Shown: piece after piece, positions 8,384 to 14,491 of the stretch
Layout of the letters: each line of letters opens with the position of its first letter
Position numbering within the stretch: position 1 is the stretch's first letter
Source: Symbiodinium natans
Taxonomy: Eukaryota; Sar; Dinophyceae; Suessiales; Symbiodiniaceae
DNA: 14,491 bases
Assembly (NCBI GenBank): GCA_905221605.1
Contig: CAJNDS010001544.1
Span: forward strand, 1 to 14,491
Direction of reading: 5' to 3'
Program-made: the position numbers and the translations under genes
Notes under the pieces: generated by a model
The model's database searches: none
Told to the model about the DNA's origin: nothing
Seen by the model: the letters and a program-made list of their open reading frames with translations, nothing else

Positions 8384-11300
8384 GTAACTGGGTTTGAATG
8401 TATTTCAAATGTTGTTTTTCTTCAGGGTGACATTATTGTGAAATTCGAGTGTGTAAAAATTTTATGTGTACATGTACTGTTTTGCTAAGGTCTTGCATGG
8501 ACCTGGAGGTAGCCGAGAAGCAGATCGAAGCCACCAACCCCAACCCGGATCTTGCAGACACTGTGGTGAATGGTCCCGAAAGCTCTGTCTCCCAGCTGAT
8601 GGAATCGTTGCTGGGCTGCAAGTTTAGTCAAATCCAAAAATACAAAGATCATTATGAAGTGCCAGCGACACTTTCCTGATTCACTCAGGTTGGGGGCCTC
8701 TGCCTCTCAAGTCAGCAGCAACACTGACTTCGCTTCGTTGCTGTTGATAGTTGGCAACTTGCAAAAGCAGTTAGCTGCTGCAAAGTCTAGACAAGAAGCC
8801 ACAGCAGCGTTGCCTCCGCCTGCAGAGCCAGTGTTGCCCCCGCCCGTGCCCAGCCAGGAGGAAGCTCCTTGTGCTGACGAGGAGCTGGATGAAGAAGTAG
8901 CCTTGGATTCAGAGCAGGAGGAGATGGCCGATTGTGAAGCGACTGAGGAAGTGGAGTCTGAAGCAAAGAGTGCTTCTGAGGCTAAGTCAAAGCAAAAGGC
9001 CCCTGTGAAACCTGTGGCCACCCCTGTGAGGAATGCAGATTTGATGGAGAGGCTACACGCTGTTAGGGGGCCTGCTGGGACGAACCCCTCCCTACCCAGT
9101 AGCAGCTCGAAAGCTCCCTCCCAGTCCGTTGCTGCAAGCGCAGCACCCCCACCCCGACCGGTGCCTGCAGTGGAGCCCACCCCGACCATCAACTCTGGCA
9201 CGCGCGAGAGAGAGTACATGCGCCTCGTGCCCTAGCTGCCCTACATTCCAATATGTCATGTGGCATTCTGAACTTTATATCTGTGGGCTTTGTTTGGTTT
9301 AGCAACCTAGGATCGCTTGATCAAGAGTGGTACAGTGAATGCCACAGCCTATCCTTCGATGCATGCCCTGGCCAATGGCACGCACAAGGACCCAACATTT
9401 ACGGAGTAGATTGTGTGCACCTTTTAAGTATGTAGGGTTGTGGGGTTGAGGGTTTTTTTCCCCAGGAGAAAGGAGAGCTCCTCAAGCGCTGGGTCCAGTC
9501 CGGCGAGAACCTTCAAAGCTGTGAGTATGCTGTCACAGCCAGCCGCAGCAACAAGCTTCGAGGACAATCGGTCCGAACGTTGGTGAGTGTCAAGGACATG
9601 TCGAAGAGTCCTTATTGTTTTTCGGAGCATCTTAGTTGCAAGAAAAAATGTCATGGTTACTAGCAGGACAATGCCTCCAAAAAGCTCCCACAGCCAAGGA
9701 AGAAAATAGCCTACATAATTGCCAACCAGCCTGGCGAGCAGGACCCAGCATTGTCTTCCATTTGGTGATGGCCGGGTAATGTTTTCTAAAGGTGTGATTT
9801 TGTACGATAGCAACAATCAGGACCCGGATTGCCCGGGGGTGGTCGAAGAGACGAAGTATTGGGTTCTCACAGCACAGACCAAGACTGACACCACGGATGT
9901 TGAGTGGGGTCCTCACATGGTGTTTCAAGCTTAGCAATGTCCTAAAGAAGGCTGTGGCTCTGGACTGAGGCACCGGGAGCAAATCAATGTTCGGGCAGCC
10001 CCTACGGGAGAGAATGCTTTGAACATCCTGGCAGCCCCTGTTGTTCCTAATGGCCAGTCGACCACGAGTGACGCCGAAGCCTGCTCCCCTGTCTGGCGAT
10101 GTCCTTCGAGCCTACGATTCCTACAGGGGCCAACTTGAAGCTGCTGCTGGTGTTGAGTCACAAGGTGCCTAGCCTTTGTTCTTGTATTTGTTAAAATTCT
10201 CACAACTTCTATCCCCTAAACCCTAAACCCGAAACCCTTAACCCCCCCCCCTTTAAACATAAGCTTCCCGAAGTGACATACTTCAGGCCGAGTCAACAAT
10301 GGTGGTGCTCGCAGTGTTGCTTCGCGGAGAACAGGATCAGCCCGATCGGCTGCGCCCTCGAAGAAGGTGCCTCTCAACGAGGAGACGTTCCGCACAGATG
10401 CTGAACGCCATGAGCGGTGGAGTACCAGGGTTGCAGATAGAATGTTTAGAGATTCCTGAACACATGGAGCAGTGCTGAAACTGCATCTCTACCTTCTTAA
10501 GGTGCTGAGATGAAGAGGGAGGTGGCGGCAATCACTACCCTACTCATCGATGTGCCGCAGGGGGATGACATCAAGGGTGAGTTGGAGAAATTCCTCAAGA
10601 AGCTCAAAGCCATGACGTTGAAGAATCTCGAATTCATTCTTCTTGTATGACTGCATGGCTGAAGAGTTTTTAGGGTCCGGGGTTAACCTAAACAAATTCA
10701 TTTTGCCCAGGTTCAAGGAGGCCAAGACTGCGGCTGAGATGGACTTGCAGTGCCCCCTCATCTACAAAGTGGTGTCTCGACAGCAATATTTACCACTACT
10801 GCCTTAGGTTTATTGCGGGGTTCTTTTTTGCAAAAGCTAAGATGACGGAGCTGAAGATCTTGAAGGGAAAGGCCAAAGGCCTTGTCAATGAGCTGAAGAA
10901 GCAGGGGTGATAGCCTAGCTCGATGCACCAGGCCAAAGATCGAAGACTAAATGCTACGAAAAGATTCCTTGTGGTTCTGTAGACTGGGGCTTTGCAGAAG
11001 GTAGAAGCTACCTTGTGCATCAGCTAGCTGCTGGGTTGGTGCTCCGATATACGTTCGGGAGCCGAAATTAGCTGAACATGGCATGGGCTTACCCATGCTG
11101 TGCTTGCAGGGGCTGTGCCTTTTGAAATGGTGCAAGTACGGGGTGTCACTCGCGATCATTCGTCTGTCACTGAGAAAATGTTGCGTCTCTGTGCTTAGTA
11201 GTGCTCTGCAAACTCCAATCGATGCATGCCCAAATGCCAGCTTAAGCAGCTGCCCCGCCCCATTCCCAAACCTCCTAGAACCCAAGATTGGCGCAGGTGA

Positions 11301-13742
11301 ACACGCGGAGCCTTCGTCGTCATCCTCTGTGACAAGGTTGGATCAGAAGAGCCTGGGTTGGTACTTGGGGGCTTTTTGAGGCTTAGAGCTTTTAGGGTTT
11401 AAGGCTTTTAGGTCTAGGGTTGGGGTTATATTGGGTTGTACGTACAAAAAACACAAGCATATAAAACCAAAGCTAGAAGTCCCATCTTGGGTATTAAGGC
11501 AGTGTTCGTGAAAGGGTTTAGGTGGCTTTCGTGTTCTTGTCATGGCTTGGCGATACTCGCTAATGTAAAAAGGGCTTCGCAGCTGAGGATTGTGCAAGCT
11601 ATCTGCGAAGGACAGTCTTCGATAACATTGGGGTGTGAGCTTGGTTCTTTGGCAACAATGCATGCTTTGCTTTTCGAGTTCCGGAGGCTACTGTTAGGGG
11701 TCGGGGATGTGTTAGTTTTGGGTGAACCTTGAAGTGCTAGCGATCTGAACTACAACACAGTGCTGAGGTGATATCTATGGCAGCTACTCACTGGGAGGCT
11801 ACCAGTCGAGGCCCCTCAGGGAAGCTGAATTCCATCAGAGACTTCAATCCCTGGGTTGCGCACACCCCTTCGAAATCCATTGGCGCAATATCCCTTTAAT
11901 GGACGAAGATTCTCATGATGAACCGGTCATGAAGATACAACCTTGGCCCCTGATCCTGCCAAGCACTATAGCACCCCAGTGGCATCCAAACCTCCTTTCT
12001 GTTTTTCTTGTTTTCAAACACTTTACAATGATAGGGTTTGTGCTATTGCTCTTCGCTAGATTTTATCTGAGGCAAGAACACTGCTAACCACTGGCTATGC
12101 TGAATTCCTGGGCAATCGGGATCTTCTTGAACAGTACTGGTCTCAAATGGCCGAGAGTCTCGAGAATGCGCCAGAGCCATCCCAGTGGTCGAGTACGTTT
12201 CCTTTGTGTCTGTGGGGCGACGAGGGGACCATTAAGAACTCTTCATCGTGGATGTTTGGGACTTTGTACCGGGGCCATACTTAGGGGAGAAAGGCTTTTC
12301 TTTTGGTTAACTATGAAAGTTTTGGAGCTCCATTTCGGCCACGGTTTCATGCAAGGATGTTCGACTTGTCGCCTTGCAGAACAAACAGCAAGGCTTCCAG
12401 GTACATTATGTACTCTCTACCGGTGGACAAATATGCCTTCGATGGGAACCATATCAATCTGACACTACAGTTCATGATGGCCGAGATTGTTTCCGACCTG
12501 AACAAACTGGCTACTGAGGGCCTCAAGATTGGTGATGAAGCTTCTGGGGTCAAAAATAAGTTGTTGTGCAGTGTCATGAGTTAACCTAGTGGTTTCTGGA
12601 TGGGTGTGGGCTGCTGAGGTTCTGCGCTTTCACCTTGTCGCTTACAAGGGCGATCTCAAGTACTTGCAGCAATCCCTGAACCTTGTTAGGCATGCTGCCA
12701 AAGAGGAGGTGGGCAAGGGCCGAAACCTTGCTTGAACCCCAAGAAACACGAAGCCTCTAGCCCCGAGAACCCCTAAACCCTACATAGGAAGCCCAAACCC
12801 TAAACTTTCAGAAACCCTAACCCTATAGATAGGTGTTTTTTTCTTTGTCAGCTCCCTGTGCAGATATGCTATCGGTGTAGAGCATCCAAAGGCTCCGACA
12901 ATTTCCGTTACTGCTACACTGATGTTTCGGAGCATGCTGCTTGGCGCGAAGAACCTGTTGGACCTATGTGGGACACTCCACCTGCAATGAGTGATCTCAC
13001 AGGTTTCTCACAGGGACTGATAGCCCTGGACATCCTGCACGTGCTACATCTCGGTGTGATGCGAGATGTGGTGGGCGCCGGCTTTAAGATCATGTGCCGG
13101 AACAAGGAATATTACAGTGGGCGCACTATTGCAATACGCCTGCGGCAGTTGACTTCTGATTTGAAGTCTTGGTGCAAGACCAATGGCTTAAGCTTAGGCA
13201 TGAAACGCATTCGCAAGGCAACCTTGCATTGGAAAGCCGATGCTTGTCCGGAGCTCAAAGCAAAGGGAGCTGATGCTGCGGTCTGCCTCAGGTTCCTGGC
13301 TTTTAAGTTGATGCAGCGCCCCCCCTCCAAATACCATGGATTGGTGGCTGCCTCGTGGGCCCTGGAGCACTTTCTTGGTTGTCTGGCCCATGCCTCTCTC
13401 TGTTTAACACCGGACGAGTGCAACACAGCCTATGCCACTGGTATGTTATTTGTACGAACGTACATTTCCCTTGCGCGCGAAAGCCTGAGCGGCTCAAAGC
13501 CCGAGCTGCTATTCAAAACCCGACCCAAACTACATTATTTGGTGCACCTCATCGAGGACTTGCAGCTGGGGTCCAAGTCTTGTATCCGAAACCCGTACTA
13601 TGACAGCACTTTCGTTGACGAGGACTGGATCAAGCATGTGCTTACCCTGAAGAAGCGAATGCATGCAAAGACATGCTCCCTTAATGTTTTGAAACGGTTT
13701 GCGGTGCTGAACAAAGCCACCCTGGATGCCCTCAAGAAGTGA
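7271..13742 (+). CDS. Gene C: large multi-exon transposase-like dinoflagellate protein
   Basis: Gene-level model of about 1,500 residues. Approximate exons are 7271-8383, 8490-8621, 8689-9226, 9311-9403, 9466-9582, 9821-9898, 10035-10164, 10287-10429, 10510-10644, 10711-10768, 10842-10906, 11110-11296, 11583-11634, 11784-12000, 12060-12548, 12619-12708 and 12852-13742. Many junctions agree in phase and complete sensible codons: 8383/8490 gives Trp, 8621/8689 gives Lys, 10164/10287 gives Gly, 12708/12852 is phase 0. The N-terminal third is low-complexity acidic/basic sequence, followed by short conserved modules. The last 700 or so residues look like a DDE transposase with a C-x2-C knuckle. 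Unresolved phases occur around 10644/10711, 10906/11110 and 11296/11583. A frameshift near 7626-7675 and three in-frame TAG codons suggest either a decaying copy or missed introns. I recall related repetitive families in Symbiodiniaceae, without verification. Confidence 0.65.
8490..9226 (+). CDS. Gene C exons 2-3, acidic/Pro-rich linker
   Basis: Exon 8490-8621 begins SCMDLEVAEKQIEATNPNP and ends LLGC plus AA. A 67-nt intron (GTTTAG at 8622, ACTCAG at 8688) restores Lys and then reads LGASASQVSSNTDFASLLL. A short predicted helix (VGNLQKQLAAAKSRQE) follows, then Pro-rich, strongly acidic and Ser/Ala-rich low-complexity sequence. The exon ends REREYMRL before GTGCCC at 9227. Intron and phase agreement make this one of the best supported parts of the gene. 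No domain is recognised; it is probably disordered. Confidence 0.75.
9311..9898 (+). CDS. Gene C exons 4-6, small conserved modules
   Basis: Exon 9311-9403 reads DRLIKSGTVNATAYPSMHAL and on to PTFT. Staying in phase needs a GA donor (GAGTAG at 9404), a non-canonical type known in Symbiodiniaceae; a GT donor at 9406 would shift frame. Exon 9466-9582 reads EKGELLKRWVQSGENLQSCE, a short helical module with a W.QSGENLQ core. It may run on through VSVKDMSK if GTGAGT at 9583 is not the donor. Exon 9821-9898 reads DPDCPGVVEETKYWVLTAQT. The YWVLT motif matches a block I recall from this dinoflagellate family. An additional exon at 9667-9764 (KKLPQPRKKIAYIIANQPGE) is possible but its phase does not fit. 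Confidence 0.6.
10035..10906 (+). CDS. Gene C exons 7-11, helical middle region
   Basis: Exons are 10035-10164, 10287-10429, 10510-10644, 10711-10768 and 10842-10906. The 10164/10287 junction is phase 1 and restores Gly. Encoded segments include GDVLRAYDSYRGQLEAAAGV, NEETFRTDAERHERWSTR, MKREVAAITTLLIDVPQGDD, FKEAKTAAEMDLQCPLIYK and MTELKILKGKAKGLVNELKK. They are mostly amphipathic helices with conserved-looking charged positions. The intron 10165-10286 carries CCCTAAA repeats and a poly-C run. The phase between 10644 and 10711 is unresolved. The function is unknown; helix-rich spacers between a DNA-binding tail and a catalytic domain would be a reasonable guess. Confidence 0.55.
10213..10251 (-). 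repeat. CCCTAAA telomere-like tract plus poly-C in a gene C intron
   Basis: CCCCTAAACCCTAAACCCGAAACCCTTAA followed by a run of about ten Cs, within the 122-nt intron 10165-10286. The exon phases on either side agree well, so this is securely intronic. The poly-C may serve as part of the pyrimidine tract before the acceptor ACTTCAG at 10286. Confidence 0.85.
11110..11296 (+). CDS. Gene C exon 12 with two consecutive in-frame TAG codons
   Basis: After the TTGCAG acceptor (11109), the reading is AVPFEMVQVRGVTRDHSSVT then EKMLRLCA, with two TAG codons at 11196-11201. The same frame continues with CSANSNRCMPKCQLKQLPRP and ends at a GTGAAC donor at 11297. The C-x2-C (CMPKC) looks like a small metal-binding knuckle. 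Both halves have coding character, so either the copy has lost function here, or the first half is an intron from GTACGG at 11129 to CTTAG at 11198 and the resemblance is chance. Confidence 0.5.
11388..11432 (+). repeat. Degenerate TTTAGGG-like tract in an intron
   Basis: Contains TTTTAGGGTTTAAGGCTTTTAGGTCTAGGGTTGGGGTT, a diverged telomere-type sequence in + orientation. It lies between the exon ending 11296 and the exon starting 11583. Confidence 0.6.
11583..12000 (+). CDS. Gene C exons 13-14
   Basis: Exon 11583-11634 reads EDCASYLRRTVFDNIG and ends at a strong GTGAGC donor. The phase-2 join to 11784 restores Val and continues YSLGGYQSRPLREAEFHQRL, then FEIHWRNIPLMDEDSHDE and WPLILPSTIAPQWHPN up to a GTTTTT donor at 12001. 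The LPS(T/D)-x-A motif and the YQ..LR.AEFH.RL block match the entry into the transposase-like region as I recall it in dinoflagellate homologues. No low complexity is present, and codon third positions look like those of a functional gene. Confidence 0.65.
12060..12548 (+). CDS. Gene C exon 15, transposase-like domain with GDE motif and one in-frame TAG
   Basis: The 59-nt intron 12001-12059 (GTTTTT...CGCTAG) is phase 0. The exon starts ILSEARTLLTTGYAEFLGNR. It contains FPLCLWGDEG (Asp at 12219-12221), a candidate first acidic catalytic residue, followed by TIKNSSSWMFGTL. A single TAG at 12282-12284 interrupts the frame, which then resumes immediately with GRKAFLLVNYESFGAPFRPR and runs on through SRYIMYSLPVDKYAFDGNHI to about 12548 or 12572 (two possible phase-0 GT donors). 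The frame also stays open as an alternative reading from 12097, which has poorer composition. Confidence 0.65.
12619..12708 (+). CDS. Gene C exon 16, KGD motif
   Basis: Thirty codons: VLRFHLVAYKGDLKYLQQSL then NLVRHAAKEE. The Asp of YKGD (12652-12654) is a candidate second catalytic Asp of a DDE fold. It sits at a strand end directly before a helix and a Cys knuckle in the next exon, as in Tnp2/Plavaka-type transposases where a C-x2-C follows. The GTGGGC donor at 12709 is phase 0 and matches the acceptor at 12851. Confidence 0.65.
12771..12826 (-). repeat. CCCTAAA telomere-like words in a gene C intron
   Basis: CCCCTAAACCCTA, CCCAAACCCTAAACTTT and AAACCCTAACCCTA lie inside the phase-0 intron 12709-12851. 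They are followed by a clean pyrimidine tract (GTTTTTTTCTTTGTCAG). This is the third CCCTAAA-oriented intron in the window. Confidence 0.75.
12852..13742 (+). CDS. Gene C terminal exon: C-x2-C knuckle and transposase-like C-terminal domain
   Basis: Uninterrupted 296 codons ending in TGA. The acceptor TTTGTCAG (12851) has the best pyrimidine tract in the window and fits phase 0. Residues 6-9 form C-Y-R-C, followed by a TDVSEHAAW region. Around residues 60-75 comes LIALDILHVLHLGVMRDVVG, with Asp at 13029-13031 and His residues. Its pattern resembles the LDVMHIEKNV block of CACTA (Tnp2) and the equivalent of Plavaka transposases. Downstream, PSKYHGLVAASWALEHF, then TRPKLHYLVHLIEDL and FVDEDWIKHVLTLKKRMHAK end the domain; the acidic DED is a candidate for the last catalytic position. 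This is the strongest single exon in the window. The family match is by recall of pattern, so a domesticated or inactive relative is possible. Confidence 0.8.
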   Translation, partial: LPVQICYRCRASKGSDNFRYCYTDVSEHAAWREEPVGPMWDTPPAMSDLTGFSQGLIALDILHVLHLGVMRDVVGAGFKIMCRNKEYYSGRTIAIRLRQLTSDLKSWCKTNGLSLGMKRIRKATLHWKADACPELKAKGADAAVCLRFLAFKLMQRPPSKYHGLVAASWALEHFLGCLAHASLCLTPDECNTAYATGMLFVRTYISLARESLSGSKPELLFKTRPKLHYLVHLIEDLQLGSKSCIRNPYYDSTFVDEDWIKHVLTLKKRMHAKTCSLNVLKRFAVLNKATLDALKK

Positions 13743-14412
13743 AAAATCACAGCCAAGACTCGCTCCGCAAGCTGCAGCAGCACTGGCTGCTCTCTGCTTG
13801 TTGTGCATGGGTTGTTTGCTTTGGAGGGTCATTAAGGGTTGCCTTGTTTACTTTTGATGGGGTGCGTATGGGAAATTTGTATTCAGGGTGTCAAGGGCAG
13901 GGAAGGCCAGGGATTGTATACCCCAAAACCAACCATTCCTTACACACGCACACCCACAGTACTACATTATACATCAGTCTCTATATGTGCTTTACAGCCC
14001 AAACTCATTGACTCAACCCTCGGAAAGCCCCAGTCCTGTCGCTAGACCCTGTTCCACAAAAACCCGAAAACCTGAACAAGAATCGCCTTCAAGCCCTAAC
14101 ACCTTGAACCTTGAATCCCTAAACCCTCTACCCCGCCCTATTGAACTAAACCTTATATTTTTTCACTCGCTTAACGTATAGGGGGCGTTGGGCTCAAATA
14201 GTCTCAGCTCAGGCTCAACTATGTTCAACTGCAGGCTTTCAAGCCTAGTCTGCAGCCCAATGACAAATTTCAATTTGGTGATGTGTCTTCGCTCAGTAAG
14301 GTGCTGCCGATGCCCAAAGTCGCCGAATGTGAACTTTAAAGTTGCGAAATTGCAAAGTGGCTTACCAATTGCAATGCTGGATAAAAGATACCCTTTCTTA
14401 TGTATTCTCTGC
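13743..14412. other. 3' non-coding region after gene C
   Basis: No credible gene on either strand. The short open frames lack coding bias. It contains loose telomere-type words near 14093-14140 (CCCTAAC, CCCTAAACCC) and a short CACACGCACACCCACA stretch at 13940-13957. It probably holds the 3' untranslated region of gene C and the spacer up to the candidate right terminal repeat. Confidence 0.5.
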
Positions 14413-14433
14413 CTTTTAACTCACATGTAGTCT
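14413..14433 (-). repeat. Candidate right terminal inverted repeat
   Basis: The reverse complement of these 21 bases matches 406-426 at 16 positions. It directly abuts the right CA tract, which starts at 14434. Confidence 0.4.
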
Positions 14434-14491
14434 ACACACACGAACACACACACACACACACGAACACACACACACGAACACACACACACAC
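14434..14491. repeat. (CA)n microsatellite, right edge
   Basis: CA repeat with three CGAACACA interruptions, continuing past the window end. It has the same strand orientation and the same variant unit as the left CA tract. Confidence 0.97.

Noticed and set aside
7507-8408. Long minus-strand open frames opposite gene C exon 1
   Set aside because: They are shadows of a stop-poor, Lys/Glu/Pro-rich coding strand. The Leu/Phe-rich composition is the expected antisense of AAG/GAG codons.
9942-10078. Frame reading EQINVRAAPTGENALNILAA as part of gene C with a frameshift
   Set aside because: An exon starting at 10035 in another frame joins both neighbours in correct phase, so no frameshift is needed. 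The alternative frame is probably chance.
12097-12462. Alternative + frame overlapping gene C exon 15
   Set aside because: Its composition is poor, and the overlapping frame has the GDE and FHARMF blocks and consistent intron phase at its start.

Overview
The window looks like nuclear DNA of a dinoflagellate, most likely of the Symbiodiniaceae type. Every recognisable gene is on the + strand. The genes are cut into many short exons by small introns, and the coding third positions are GC-rich. Plant/alveolate-type telomere repeats (TTTAGGG/CCCTAAA) are scattered inside introns. Three protein families resemble repetitive families that I recall from symbiotic dinoflagellate genomes; that recall is unverified. 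No rRNA, tRNA, CRISPR or bacterial-type operon signal was found.

Layout: 1-394 is a (CA)n microsatellite. 395-1032 is non-coding and holds a strong 20-bp hairpin. Gene A (about 1033-5027) has roughly a dozen exons and encodes a coiled-coil/Lys-rich protein ending in a compact W/R/F-containing helical module. Gene B (about 5447-6229, possibly longer) encodes a protein whose ordered motifs resemble a highly divergent C5-cytosine methyltransferase fold. 6230-7250 is non-coding apart from a 9-bp GTGAACCCC tandem array. Gene C (about 7271-13742) has at least 17 exons. It encodes about 1,500 residues: a long acidic/basic low-complexity N-terminus, several small conserved modules, and a C-terminal half that looks like a DDE-type transposase with a C-x2-C knuckle. 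13743-14412 is non-coding. 14434-14491 is again (CA)n with the same CGAACACA variants as the left end.

Just inside the two CA tracts lie 21-bp imperfect inverted repeats (16/21 matches). Together with the co-oriented gene set (DNA-methyltransferase-like, transposase-like and an accessory protein), this suggests that the whole roughly 14-kb interval could be one large intron-bearing mobile element sitting in a CA microsatellite. That is an inference. Contig ends in microsatellites are also a common assembly artefact.

The copy may be decaying. Gene C shows a frameshift near 7626-7675 and three in-frame TAG codons inside otherwise good coding sequence. Several intron phases in genes A and C could not be reconciled. 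Exon limits were read by eye from open frames, splice dinucleotides and intron phase, and should be treated as models.
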